Source of the DNA: an uncultured beta proteobacterium
GTDB taxonomy: Bacteria > Pseudomonadota > Gammaproteobacteria > Burkholderiales > Burkholderiaceae_C
Assembly: GCA_903920695.1 (NCBI GenBank)
Contig: CAIXNB010000075.1
Coordinates: forward strand, 20,715-84,714
Direction: 5' to 3'
Length of the DNA stretch: 64,000 nt
The notes under the pieces are model-generated. The model searched no databases, was not told the DNA's origin, and was given only the letters and a program-made list of their open reading frames with translations. Within the stretch, counting starts at the first letter, position 1. Every line of letters starts with the position of its first letter. Below, piece after piece: positions 9,183 to 19,192 of this stretch. The position numbers were made by a program, and so were the translations under genes.

Positions 9183-10100
9183 TCATAACAGATCCCGCGG
9201 ATCGTCAAAATGCGCTTCGACGTCGCTGGGCAGGAGCTGGATCGTGGCGCGCAGACCTGGCACCGCGCGCATCAGCGCCTGTTCGACACTGGTGCGCACC
9301 GCAGCGGCCCGCCCCAGCGACCAATTTGCCGGCATATGCATGTGCAAATCAACAAAGCGCCGCTGCCCGGAGCGGCGTGTGTTTACATGATCGAAGCGAA
9401 TGGTGTCATGGTCAAAAACTGCCAGTGTTTTCTGGATCTCGCGCAACACATCAGGCTCCACCGCTTCGTCCATCAGACCCTGCGACGAACGCCACATCAG
9501 ATGCGCGCCTTCCCAGAGAATGTTCAGCGCAACACCAATCGCCACCACCGGATCAAGCCAGAGCCAGCCAGTCATGGCCACGGCGGCAATGCCCACGACA
9601 ACGCCAACCGAAGTCCAGACATCCGTCACCAGGTGCCGGGCATCGGCGTCCAATGCGATCGAGCGATGCGTTTTGGCAGCACTGAACATAACCCAGGCCA
9701 GCAGGCCATTGAGCGCCGAACTGATCACGGACAAGGCCAAGCCCCAACCAACTTCCTGAATCGGCTGCGGGTCCAGTAACCGGTGGCCAGCGGCCCAGAC
9801 AATGCCCGCAGCGGCGGCAATGATTAGGACCCCCTCGAAGCCGCTTGAAAAATACTCGGCCTTGTGGTGGCCGTAGGGGTGCTCCTCATCCGCCGGTCGC
9901 TGCGCGATGGTCACCATCATCAATGCAAAAATCGCGCTAGCCAGGTTCACCAGCGACTCCATCGCGTCCGACAGCAAGCCAACTGAGTCCGTGATATACC
10001 AAGCCAGAGTCTTGAGCGTGATGGTGATGAGAGCCACCATGATCGACGCCCACAGCAGGCGCGGCGGCGTCAGAACACGCGCTGGCAACAAACGCAGCAT
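9183..10100 (-). CDS. Cation diffusion facilitator family transporter
   Basis: [47 protein letters not shown]. Confidence 0.92.
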   Translation of the reverse strand: MLRLLPARVLTPPRLLWASIMVALITITLKTLAWYITDSVGLLSDAMESLVNLASAIFALMMVTIAQRPADEEHPYGHHKAEYFSSGFEGVLIIAAAAGIVWAAGHRLLDPQPIQEVGWGLALSVISSALNGLLAWVMFSAAKTHRSIALDADARHLVTDVWTSVGVVVGIAAVAMTGWLWLDPVVAIGVALNILWEGAHLMWRSSQGLMDEAVEPDVLREIQKTLAVFDHDTIRFDHVNTRRSGQRRFVDLHMHMPANWSLGRAAAVRTSVEQALMRAVPGLRATIQLLPSDVEAHFDDPRDLL

Positions 10101-10106
10101 ACCGGG

Positions 10107-11351
10107 TTAGCCCAGCGTGACCCGGGCAAACTTACGCTTGCCAACCTGCAGCACATAACAGCCGGCGCCAAGCTTGAGGCCTTTGTCGCTGATGACGCTG
10201 GAATCGATGCGCACGCCGCCGCCATCGACCAGACGGTTACCCTCGCCCGTCGATGCGGCCAGCCCGGCCATTTTGAGCAAGGCACCGATACCCAGCGGCA
10301 CACCGCCTTCCCCTAACAAAACTGAAACTTCGGCAATCTCGTCGGGCACGCCACCCCGACTGCGATTGATAAAGTCCTGCTCAGCCGCGTCCGCCGCCGC
10401 CGCTGAGTGAAAGCGCGCGGCAATTTCCTTGGCTAGCGCCACTTTGGCTTCTTTCGGATTGGCGCCAGCCTCGACGTCAGCCTTCAGGGCCGCAATATGG
10501 GCTTCACTCTTGAAACTCAGCAAGGTGTACCAGCGCCACATCAGCGTATCCGAGATACTCAGCACCTTGGCAAACATGGTGTTGGCGTCTTCGGAAATCC
10601 CGATGTAGTTATTCTTGCTTTTGGACATCTTTTCGACCCCGTCCAGCCCTTCAAGCAGCGGCATGGTCAGGATGCACTGAGGCTCCTGGCCGTATTCGGC
10701 CTGCAGGTGCCGTCCCATCAGCAGATTGAACTTCTGGTCGGTGCCGCCGAGTTCCAAGTCGCTCCTGAGCGCCACGCTGTCATAGCCCTGCATCAGCGGG
10801 TACAAGAACTCATGCACGCTGATCGACTGGCCGGCCTTGAAACGATCATGGAAATCATTGCGCTCCATCATGCGCGCCACCGTGTAGCGTGCGGCCAATT
10901 CGATCATGCCGCGCGAACCCAGGGTATCGCCCCACTCGCTGTTGTAGCGAATCTCGGTTTTCGACGGATCGAGCACCATGGAGGCCTGGCGGTAGTAAGT
11001 CTGCGCGTTGACCTCGATCTGCTCGCGCGTCAGCGGCGGGCGCGTGCTGTTGCGCCCGGATGGGTCACCAATCAGAGTGGTGAAGTCGCCGATCAGGAAG
11101 ATGACCGTATGGCCCAGGTCCTGCAGTTGACGCATCTTGTTGAGCACCACGGTGTGCCCGATGTGGATATCCGGCGCGGTAGGGTCCAGCCCCAGTTTGA
11201 TGCGCAGCGGCGTACCGATGGCCTCCGAGCGCGCCAACTTGCGGACCCAGTCATCCTGCGGAATCAGCTCTTCACAGCCCCGCAACGAGACGGCCAGCGC
11301 CTCCCGAACACGGTCGGTTACAGGAAACTCGGGAGCCAAGGCTTGATTCAT
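10107..11351 (-). CDS. tyrS: Tyrosyl-tRNA synthetase
   Basis: LGLDPTAPDIHIGHTVVL, LELGGTDQKFNLLMGR, KMSKSKNNYIGI, C-terminal S4-like domain. Confidence 0.97.
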   Translation of the reverse strand: MNQALAPEFPVTDRVREALAVSLRGCEELIPQDDWVRKLARSEAIGTPLRIKLGLDPTAPDIHIGHTVVLNKMRQLQDLGHTVIFLIGDFTTLIGDPSGRNSTRPPLTREQIEVNAQTYYRQASMVLDPSKTEIRYNSEWGDTLGSRGMIELAARYTVARMMERNDFHDRFKAGQSISVHEFLYPLMQGYDSVALRSDLELGGTDQKFNLLMGRHLQAEYGQEPQCILTMPLLEGLDGVEKMSKSKNNYIGISEDANTMFAKVLSISDTLMWRWYTLLSFKSEAHIAALKADVEAGANPKEAKVALAKEIAARFHSAAAADAAEQDFINRSRGGVPDEIAEVSVLLGEGGVPLGIGALLKMAGLAASTGEGNRLVDGGGVRIDSSVISDKGLKLGAGCYVLQVGKRKFARVTLG

Positions 11352-11443
11352 AAGGGTTTTTCTCTATGGGACGGGATGCGACGAAGTTATACTCTGCTAC
11401 TTCTCAAGCGGCCGATTTTAATTCGAGCGTCTGAGCAATCTCT

Positions 11444-12874
11444 TTGTCTGTTCGGTTGACCACTAATCAACCCTCATCTGGAAGCTATTTTTTGACCAAC
11501 AGCCTTGTTGCCGCCGGAAACGCGTTACTCGCTTTCTCCCGCCGCACCATTAAACAATATCCCCAGCAAATCAGCGCCGTCATCGCCGCTGTCATGCTGG
11601 GTGCCGGCGGCGGTGCTCTTGCCGTAGCCGCGCTGGCGCCCGATGCGTCGGATTTACCGGTGCATCAGGTTCTGGAGGCGGTCACCGCCTCCACCGTGAC
11701 GATGCCCGCTGATCTAGACGTCCAGTCCTTCAAGCTGTTCCGCTCCGACATCACACGCTCGACCGACACCGCCGACACCTTGCTCAGCCGCCTGGGCGTG
11801 GATGACGCGTCGGCCGCCGCATTTCTGCGCACTGACGCAATCGCCCGTTTGCTGCTTGGACGCAGCGGCCGCAGCGTCACCATAGAAACCGGTAGCAACA
11901 ACAGCCTGCACAAACTCAGCGCTCGCTGGACTGCAGACAACGACGGCAACTTCAAACGCCTGATCATAGAGAAGACTGCGCAAGGTTTTCAATCACGCCT
12001 TGAGACCGCACCCTTGACGGCATCGAACCGGCTTGCCAGCGGCACCATCCAGACCTCGCTGTTCGCTGCCACCGACGAAGCCAAAATCCCGGATGCCGTT
12101 GCCACTCAGCTAGCCGAGATCTTCGCCAGCAATATCGACTTCCACCGCGCGTTGCGCAAGGGTGATCGCTTTTCGGTCGTCTATGAAACCCTTGAAGGCG
12201 ACGGCGAACCGCTGCGCGCCGGACGCGTGCTGAGCGCCGAATTCGTCAATGGCGGCAAAGCCTTCCAAGCTATGTGGTTCCAGGAGCCGCTGGCAGGCGC
12301 CGCCGCCACAACCACGGCCCAGTCCGGCAACAAGGGCGGTTACTACACGCTCGATGGTCAAAGCCTGCGCCGCGCCTTCCTGGCCTCGCCGATGGAATTT
12401 TCCAGAATCACCAGCGGCTTCAAGATGCGCATGCATCCGATCCTGCAGACCCTGCGCGCCCATCAGGGCGTCGACTACGGCGCACCAACCGGAACAGCGG
12501 TCCGTAGCGTGGGCGACGGCGTGGTTGAGTTCGCCGGTGTTCAAAACGGCTACGGTAACGTAATCATCCTGAAGCATCGCAACAACTACAACACGGTGTA
12601 CGCCCACCTGAGCCGCATCAATGTGCGCAAAGGCCAGAGCGTGAACCAGGGTCAGAATATCGGCGCCGTAGGTGCGACCGGCTGGGCCACCGGCCCTCAT
12701 CTGCATTTTGAATTCCGCGTTAACGGCGTCTACCGTGACCCAATCACCATCGCCCGTCAGAGCGAGTCGGTGCCGGTTTCAGCCGGTGCCAAACCGATTT
12801 TCAGCAAGCTCGCCGCTGAGAATCGCGTCGCCCTCGCCGCCGCCGCCCTGGTGCAGCAGACCAGCGCCCAATAG
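11444..12874 (+). CDS. M23 family metallopeptidase (LytM/MepM-like)
   Basis: HQGVDYGAPTGTAVRSVGDGVV, HLSRINVRKGQSV, TGPHLHFEFRVNG; N-terminal membrane segment. Confidence 0.93.
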   Translation: MSVRLTTNQPSSGSYFLTNSLVAAGNALLAFSRRTIKQYPQQISAVIAAVMLGAGGGALAVAALAPDASDLPVHQVLEAVTASTVTMPADLDVQSFKLFRSDITRSTDTADTLLSRLGVDDASAAAFLRTDAIARLLLGRSGRSVTIETGSNNSLHKLSARWTADNDGNFKRLIIEKTAQGFQSRLETAPLTASNRLASGTIQTSLFAATDEAKIPDAVATQLAEIFASNIDFHRALRKGDRFSVVYETLEGDGEPLRAGRVLSAEFVNGGKAFQAMWFQEPLAGAAATTTAQSGNKGGYYTLDGQSLRRAFLASPMEFSRITSGFKMRMHPILQTLRAHQGVDYGAPTGTAVRSVGDGVVEFAGVQNGYGNVIILKHRNNYNTVYAHLSRINVRKGQSVNQGQNIGAVGATGWATGPHLHFEFRVNGVYRDPITIARQSESVPVSAGAKPIFSKLAAENRVALAAAALVQQTSAQ

Positions 12875-12900
12875 TCCGTCGGGTAAAAGGCACGACACAC

Positions 12901-14019
12901 GTGTCTGAGCTCTATCTCGGCCTGATGTCCGGCACCTCCCTCGCCGGCGTAGACGGGGTCCTGGCAGATTTGTCCACCACACCGCTGACAGTACTGTCCC
13001 ACGCCAGCGCCCCTCTGTCGGCGCCCCTGACGCAGGAACTGCTGGCGCTCAACAGTCCGGGCGGCGTCAATGAGTTGCATCGCGGCGCACTGGCCGCCAA
13101 TGCCCTGGTGCATATCTACGCGCAAGTGGTTGCTCACCTGCTTGAAAAGTCTGGAGTCGCCAAGGCAGCCGTCAACGCTATCGGTGCGCACGGCCAAACC
13201 GTGCGGCACCGACCCCAATTCTTCGACGGCACGGGCTATAGCCTGCAACTCAACAATCCGGCACTGCTGGCGGAACTGACAGGCATCACCACGGTCGCGG
13301 ACTTTCGCAGTCGCGATGTCGCCGCCGGTGGCCAGGGTGCGCCACTGGTGCCGGCCTTTCACCAATCGGTATTTGGGCGGCCAGGGTACACTGTGGCAAC
13401 GCTCAACATCGGCGGCATTTCGAACCTCACGGTACTGGGCCCTGCGATGGCCGATGATGTGTTGGGCTTCGATTGCGGCCCCGGCAATGCTTTGATGGAC
13501 GCCTGGTGTCAGCGCCACCTCGGAGCGCCCTTTGACGCCGACGGAGCCTGGGCCGCAGCAGGGCAGGTATCGGTCGAACTTTTGGCAAGCCTGCTGGCCG
13601 AGCCCTACTTTGCCGTCGCGGCGCCGAAGAGCACCGGGCGCGACCTCTTCAACGCGGAGTGGCTGGCCGCCAAACTTGAAAACTTCCAGTCACTGGAGCC
13701 GGTCGATGTACAGGCGACCTTGACGGAACTAACCGCCAGCAGTTGCACCGCCAGCCTGAATCGCTACGGCATGCAGAGTCAGAAACTGATCGTATGTGGC
13801 GGCGGTGCCTTCAATGCTGAACTGATGCGCCGGTTGCAGGCCCATCTGCCCGGTGTGCGGGTCAATTCCTCGCAGGCCCATGGCCTGCCGCCCTTGCAGG
13901 TGGAAGCTACGGCATTCGCCTGGCTGGCAAGGCAAGCTTTATTGCGCCAGACCGGTAGCCTGAAAAAAGTAACGGGCGCCAAAGGCGCCCGCATACTCGG
14001 TGCAATCTACCCCGCCTGA
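12901..14019 (+). CDS. anmK: Anhydro-N-acetylmuramic acid kinase
   Basis: LYLGLMSGTSLAGVDGVL, GAHGQTVRHRP, FDCGPGNALMD; GTG start. Confidence 0.96.
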   Translation: MSELYLGLMSGTSLAGVDGVLADLSTTPLTVLSHASAPLSAPLTQELLALNSPGGVNELHRGALAANALVHIYAQVVAHLLEKSGVAKAAVNAIGAHGQTVRHRPQFFDGTGYSLQLNNPALLAELTGITTVADFRSRDVAAGGQGAPLVPAFHQSVFGRPGYTVATLNIGGISNLTVLGPAMADDVLGFDCGPGNALMDAWCQRHLGAPFDADGAWAAAGQVSVELLASLLAEPYFAVAAPKSTGRDLFNAEWLAAKLENFQSLEPVDVQATLTELTASSCTASLNRYGMQSQKLIVCGGGAFNAELMRRLQAHLPGVRVNSSQAHGLPPLQVEATAFAWLARQALLRQTGSLKKVTGAKGARILGAIYPA

Positions 14020-14051
14020 CGTCAGGCGCGGGTCTTGCACCTCGACTCAGA

Positions 14052-14414
14052 TCAGGAGAAACTCGAACCACAACCGCAGGTTGTGGTGGCATTCGGGTTC
14101 TTGATGACAAACTGCGCACCCTGCAGATCTTCCTTGTAGTCGATCTCGGCACCAACCAGGTACTGGTAACTCATGGCATCGATCAACAAAGAGACGCCGT
14201 TCTTGGTCATGGTCGTGTCGTCTTCATTGGTGATTTCATCGAAGGTGAAACCATACTGAAACCCCGAGCAGCCGCCACCTTGCACGAAAACGCGCAACTT
14301 CAGGTCGGGGTTACCCTCTTCGGCAATCAGGTCCGCCACTTTCGCGGCCGCACTGTCCGTGAAGATGATGGGATCGGGCATTTCAGTCACAACGGACTCT
14401 GCAACAGCACTCAT
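14052..14414 (-). CDS. erpA: Iron-sulfur cluster insertion protein ErpA
   Basis: [21 protein letters not shown] and C-terminal CGCGSSFS; start trimmed to MSAVAES. Confidence 0.94.
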   Translation of the reverse strand: MSAVAESVVTEMPDPIIFTDSAAAKVADLIAEEGNPDLKLRVFVQGGGCSGFQYGFTFDEITNEDDTTMTKNGVSLLIDAMSYQYLVGAEIDYKEDLQGAQFVIKNPNATTTCGCGSSFS

Positions 14415-14659
14415 GGCTACTCCTGGATGTTTGGAAACAAAGCTGGCTCCGGTGCGGTAGCTGCGGCCTGTCTCCTGCGTTTTCAATATCAATAACGTAA
14501 TACTACAGCAATTCGCTCAGGAATTCAGCAAAATAGCATTTGCCGCTGATGCTGTGGGGGCTTTGCCTTGCCTTCCCGCCCAAAATGCAAACAGCCACCG
14601 GAACCTGCATCCCGATGGCCGTTGTCTGGCAGCAAGGGCCAGCGCAATTTCTGGCGAAA

Positions 14660-15052
14660 TTAGCGCTTGCTGAACTGCTTGCGACGACGCGCGCCGTGGA
14701 AGCCGACCTTCTTGCGTTCGACTTCGCGGGCATCGCGGGTCACGAAACCGGCTTTACTCAGCTCGGACTTGAGCGTTGCATCGTAGTCAATCAGGGCACG
14801 CGTAATGCCGTGGCGCACAGCGCCAGCCTGACCGGACTCACCACCACCAGCGACATTGACCATAATGTCAAACGTCTGGGCGTGGTTCGTCAAAAACAGC
14901 GGCTGCTTGCAGATCATGATCGAGGTTTGACGACCGAAGAATTTTTCGATGTCTTTGCCGTTCACGACGATTTGGCCGGAGCCCTTTTTCAGGAAAACAC
15001 GGGCGACGCTGGATTTGCGACGGCCGGTACCATTGTTCCATTCACCAATCAT
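14660..15052 (-). CDS. rpsI: 30S ribosomal protein S9
   Basis: [19 protein letters not shown] ... [14 protein letters not shown]. Confidence 0.97.
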   Translation of the reverse strand: MIGEWNNGTGRRKSSVARVFLKKGSGQIVVNGKDIEKFFGRQTSIMICKQPLFLTNHAQTFDIMVNVAGGGESGQAGAVRHGITRALIDYDATLKSELSKAGFVTRDAREVERKKVGFHGARRRKQFSKR

Positions 15053-15062
15053 TCAAGGCTCC

Positions 15063-15494
15063 TTAAAGTTCCAACACTTTGGGTTGCTGGGCAGTGTGCG
15101 GGTGCTCAGCACCACCGTACACCTTGAGCTTCTTGATCATGGCGTAGCCAAGCGGGCCCTTGGGCAGCATGCCCTTGACGGCTTTTTCCAAAGCGCGGCC
15201 CGGATGCTTGGCTTGCATGTCACGGAAGTTGGTGGCAGTAATCCCGCCGGGGTAACCCGAATGACGGTAGTACACCTTGTCAATCGACTTGGCGCCGGTG
15301 ACGCGCAACTGGGCTGCATTGATGATGACAATGAAGTCACCGGTATCGACGTGAGGCGTATAAATGGCCTTGTGTTTGCCGCGCAAACGGAGAGCAACTT
15401 CGCTGGCTACTCGTCCGAGGACCTTGTCGGTCGCGTCAATCACAAACCACTCGTGCACCACGTCAGCGGGTTTTGCGCTGAAAGTTTTGGTCAT
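15063..15494 (-). CDS. rplM: 50S ribosomal protein L13
   Basis: [40 protein letters not shown]; paired with rpsI. Confidence 0.97.
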   Translation of the reverse strand: MTKTFSAKPADVVHEWFVIDATDKVLGRVASEVALRLRGKHKAIYTPHVDTGDFIVIINAAQLRVTGAKSIDKVYYRHSGYPGGITATNFRDMQAKHPGRALEKAVKGMLPKGPLGYAMIKKLKVYGGAEHPHTAQQPKVLEL

Positions 15495-15722
15495 GAGTTT
15501 TCTCTTTTACGAGGGTTTGGCGGGCTCTTTTCCACGGTCGGCGTTCCTCTAACGGGAATCTCTTAGGTGGGGACAGGCTTCGCCGCGGAGCCACAAAAGC
15601 GCTGCGAAGCCGAGCATTATACGAAATTTCGGCTACGGCATCCGTGCGGCCTGAGCGCAATCAACCCGACCCCTGGCGCAAGAGAAAGCGCGAAGCCGGA
15701 TTTTGGCGGTTACCATGCTGGG

Positions 15723-16679
15723 ATGTTCAGTTACCGCCACGCCTTCCACGCCGGCAACCACGCCGATGTGCTCAAACACACGGTGTTGATTGCTATTCTG
15801 CGTCATCTGCGACAAAAAGATACGGCGCTCACCGTGTTCGACACCCACGCCGGGGCCGGTTTGTACCGGCTTGATGGCGACTATGCCGAGACCAGCGGCG
15901 AAGCCGCCAACGGCCTTTTGCGCCTGCTGGCCGAAAAAGACAAGCTCCTGGGCGCTGCCGCCAAGGCGCAGCCCGGCGCCAAGCCGACAGCAGCGTCCAA
16001 GGCCTTCGCCGCCGGTCTGGCGCCACTGCTGCAGGATTATCTGGAACTGGTCGCCGGTTTCAACAAGATGGACAGCCACCGCATCTATCCCGGCTCGCCC
16101 TTCATCATCCAGAGTCTGCTGGGCGAGCGCGACAAGCTCAAGCTGTTCGAGTTGCACCCGACCGACGCCAAAACGCTGTCGGCCAATATTGCCCAACTGG
16201 AAGCCGGGCGCCAGGTGGCGGTGCTATGCGAGGACGGGTTCGAAGGCGTGAAAAAATTCCTGCCACCACCGTCGCGCCGCGCCCTGCTGCTGTGCGACCC
16301 GAGCTACGAGATCAAGACCGACTATGCCCGCGTGGTGGCAATGATCGCGGATTCAATGCTGCGCTTTGCCACCGGCACCTATGTTGTCTGGTACCCCCTG
16401 ATTCCGCGACCTGAAGCGCACGACGTGCCGCGCAAGCTCAAAACCCTGGCGACCAAAGCAGGTAAAAGCTGGCTCAACGCAACGCTAACCGTGAAGTCCA
16501 GCAAGTTGACTGCGGATGAAGCCGGTGAGGTGATCCGCCCGGGCCTGCCCGCCAGCGGCATGTTCATCATCAATCCGCCGCATACGCTCAAGGCCGCGCT
16601 CCAGTTGGCGCTGCCCCAATTGGTCAGCCTGCTGGAGCAGGACCCGCATGCGGCCTTCACGGTCGACTCCGGGGGTTGA
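15723..16679 (+). CDS. rlmJ: 23S rRNA (adenine2030-N6)-methyltransferase RlmJ
   Basis: MFSYRHAFHAGNHADVLKHTVL, DTHAGAGLY, LCDPSYEIK; start trimmed. Confidence 0.95.
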   Translation: MFSYRHAFHAGNHADVLKHTVLIAILRHLRQKDTALTVFDTHAGAGLYRLDGDYAETSGEAANGLLRLLAEKDKLLGAAAKAQPGAKPTAASKAFAAGLAPLLQDYLELVAGFNKMDSHRIYPGSPFIIQSLLGERDKLKLFELHPTDAKTLSANIAQLEAGRQVAVLCEDGFEGVKKFLPPPSRRALLLCDPSYEIKTDYARVVAMIADSMLRFATGTYVVWYPLIPRPEAHDVPRKLKTLATKAGKSWLNATLTVKSSKLTADEAGEVIRPGLPASGMFIINPPHTLKAALQLALPQLVSLLEQDPHAAFTVDSGG

Positions 16680-16721
16680 GTGACTGACTGACGAGTCCAG
16701 CATCACGAAGGGAGAAGAAAC

Positions 16722-16754
16722 ATGAACACCACCAAGAGGGTATCGCATGGCTAA
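16722..16754 (+). other. Possible 10-codon leader ORF (MNTTKRVSHG) overlapping the next gene start
   Basis: GAAGGGAGAAGAAAC-ATG; stop TAA at 16752-16754 lies just inside the downstream gene (ATG at 16747). Confidence 0.45.
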
Positions 16755-17850
16755 GGGAATGATTCTGGCGGCCGGCCAGGGCACAAGGGTACGCCCGCTG
16801 ACGCGCGACCTGCCAAAACCGATGGTGCCGATCCTGGGCAAACCGGTGATGGAGTACCTGATTGAACATCTGGCGCGCCACGGCATCACCGAGATCATGG
16901 TCAACGTCGCCTGGCATCATCAGAAAATTGAGGAGTATTTTGGCGACGGCCGACGCTGGGGCGTGCAGATTGGCTACGCCTACGAAGGCATCCGCGACCA
17001 CGGCGACATCCTGCCGCGCCCGATGGGCTCAGCCGGCGGCATGCGCCGCATCCAGGACTTCGGTGGCTTCTTCGATGAAACCACGCTCGTGCTGTGCGGC
17101 GACGCGCTGATCGACCTCGACATCACGGCAGCGCTTGCCGAGCACAAGGCCAAAGGCGCGATCGCCAGCGTTGTGGCACTCGACGTGCCCCTGGCCGATG
17201 TGCAGAATTACGGCATCGTGGTGGCCGCAGCCGATGGCCAGATCGAGTCCTTTCAGGAAAAGCCCAGCCCGGCCGAGGCCAAATCCACCCTGGCCAGTAC
17301 CGGCATCTACATCTTCGAGCCCGCCATTCTGGGCCTGGTGCCCCCGAACACGGTTTACGACATTGGTTCGCAACTGTTCCCGCAACTGGTGGCGCAAAAG
17401 CTGCCCTTCTTCGTGCAGAACCGCCCGTTCAACTGGATCGACATCGGCCGCGTCAGCGACTACTGGTCCGTGCTGCAGCGCGTACTGCGCGGCGAAGTGG
17501 CGGAAATGAAAATTCCGGGACGCCAGGTCAAGCCCGGCGTCTGGGTCGGCCTCAACACCTCGATTCCATGGGACAAGGTCAAGATTGAAGGGCCGGTCTA
17601 CATCGGCTCGAGCGTGCGCATCGAGCCCGGCGCCAGCATCACCGGGCCGGCCTGGATCGGGCACGGCAGCCACATCCGCACTGGGGCCAAGGTGGTGCGA
17701 AGCATCCTGTTCGAGTACACGCGCATCGCCGCCGACATGCGATTCTCTGAAATGATTGTCTCGCCCGAATACTGCGTCGATCGCAATGGAGAAACTCTGT
17801 ACCGGGGCGACGACACGGCGCAGCTGCGCTGGGGCGATGCCCGCGCCTGA
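16747..17850 (+). CDS. Nucleotidyltransferase / mannose-1-phosphate guanylyltransferase-like with hexapeptide repeats
   Basis: GMILAAGQGTRVRPLTRDLPKPMVPILGKP; C-terminal IGSSVRIEPGASITGPAWIGHGSHI. Confidence 0.9.
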   Translation: MAKGMILAAGQGTRVRPLTRDLPKPMVPILGKPVMEYLIEHLARHGITEIMVNVAWHHQKIEEYFGDGRRWGVQIGYAYEGIRDHGDILPRPMGSAGGMRRIQDFGGFFDETTLVLCGDALIDLDITAALAEHKAKGAIASVVALDVPLADVQNYGIVVAAADGQIESFQEKPSPAEAKSTLASTGIYIFEPAILGLVPPNTVYDIGSQLFPQLVAQKLPFFVQNRPFNWIDIGRVSDYWSVLQRVLRGEVAEMKIPGRQVKPGVWVGLNTSIPWDKVKIEGPVYIGSSVRIEPGASITGPAWIGHGSHIRTGAKVVRSILFEYTRIAADMRFSEMIVSPEYCVDRNGETLYRGDDTAQLRWGDARA

Positions 17851-17925
17851 AGTCGTCGCTTCTGGCAGCGCGCGAGGCAGGACGGCATCGTCCGTCGTTA
17901 CAACAACGTACGGACAGCAGCGGAT

Positions 17926-19053
17926 TTACAAGGCGCGCTGAATGATGATCTTCTGCACGTCGCTTGTGCCTTCGTAGATCTGGCAGACCCTCACGTCACG
18001 GTAGATTCGCTCCACCGGAAAGTCGCTTACATAGCCGTAGCCGCCCAGCGTCTGGATCGCAACGCTACAAACCTGCTCGGCCATCTCGCTGGCAAAGAGT
18101 TTGGCCATGGCAGCTTCCTTCAGGCAGGGTCGACCCGCGTCGCGCAATGATGCGGCGTGCCAGATCAGTTGGCGCGCTGCCTCGATCCTTGTCGCGCACT
18201 CGGCCAGGCGAAACCCAACCGCCTGGTGGTTGAAGATGGCCGTGCCAAAACTCTCGCGCTCCTTGGCGTAGCCGATGGCGCAGTGCAGCGCGCTGCGCGC
18301 CATGCCGACGCTTTGCGCCGCGATGCCGATGCGCCCGCCCTCGAGGCCACCGAGGGCGATGCCGTAACCCGCGCCTTCGGCGCCAATCAGGTTCTCTTCC
18401 GGAATGCGGCAGTTGTCGAAGTTGATCTGCGCCGTGTCGCTGGAATGCTGTCCAAGCTTGTCCTCAATGCGCGCAACCACGTAACCGGGCGCGCTGGTGG
18501 GGACCAGGAAGGCGCTCATGCCGCGCTTGCCGGCGCCCTTGTCGGTTACCGCAATCACAATCGCCACATCGCCGTACTTGCCGCTGGTGATGAACTGCTT
18601 GACACCGTTTAGCACATAGCTGTCGCCATCCTTCACGGCCGTGGTGCGCAGCGCTGACGCGTCCGACCCCACATGCGGCTCGGTCAGACAAAACGCACCC
18701 AGCATCTTGCCCTGCGCCAGCGGTTCCAGCCACTGGCGCTTTTGCGCGAGGTTGCCGTAGCGCATCAGGATCGCATTGACCGGGCAATTGGTCACGGAAA
18801 TTGCGGTGCTGGTGCCGCCGTCGCCAGCGGCGATTTCCTCGAGCACCAGCGCCAGCGTCAGGTAGTCCAGGTTGGCACCGCCAAATTCCTCGGGCACACA
18901 AATACCGTAGGCGCCCAAAGCCGCCAACCCTTGGTGCGCCTCCTTGGGAAAGCAATGCTCTTTGTCCCAGCGCGCGGCGTTCGGCCACAGTTCAGCTTGG
19001 GCAAACGCGCGCACTGCGTCACGAATCATTTCTTGATCTTGGGTCAATAACAT
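17926..19053 (-). CDS. Acyl-CoA dehydrogenase
   Basis: FCLTEPHVGSDASALRTTA, QTLGGYGYVSDFPVERIYRDVRVCQIYEGTSDVQ; start trimmed to MLLTQD. Confidence 0.94.
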   Translation of the reverse strand: MLLTQDQEMIRDAVRAFAQAELWPNAARWDKEHCFPKEAHQGLAALGAYGICVPEEFGGANLDYLTLALVLEEIAAGDGGTSTAISVTNCPVNAILMRYGNLAQKRQWLEPLAQGKMLGAFCLTEPHVGSDASALRTTAVKDGDSYVLNGVKQFITSGKYGDVAIVIAVTDKGAGKRGMSAFLVPTSAPGYVVARIEDKLGQHSSDTAQINFDNCRIPEENLIGAEGAGYGIALGGLEGGRIGIAAQSVGMARSALHCAIGYAKERESFGTAIFNHQAVGFRLAECATRIEAARQLIWHAASLRDAGRPCLKEAAMAKLFASEMAEQVCSVAIQTLGGYGYVSDFPVERIYRDVRVCQIYEGTSDVQKIIIQRAL

Positions 19054-19095
19054 GAGGCACTCTCTCCAACGTTTATCAAACAACTTGCATTCATT

Positions 19096-19178
19096 TGTCA
19101 TTGCGGACCTGATCCGCAATCCATGCCTCGCGTGGCACTGTCAGAAGGCATGGATCCCGGGTCAAGCCCGGGATGACA
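19096..19178. repeat. Compound palindromic intergenic repeat
   Basis: TGTCAT...ATGACA ends; TTGCGGA/TCCGCAA, CCATGCCT/AGGCATGG, ATCCCGGG/CCCGGGAT; one frame reads VIADLIRNP...WIPGQARDD. Confidence 0.82.
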
Positions 19179-19192
19179 AACCGGGCATGACA

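Noticed and set aside
16681-16693. TGACTGACTGAC short repeat as a regulatory element
   Set aside because: Only three 4-bp units, likely chance; it supplies multiple stop codons after rlmJ.
19096-19178. CRISPR-like repeat
   Set aside because: A single compound palindrome, no regular direct repeat/spacer pattern.
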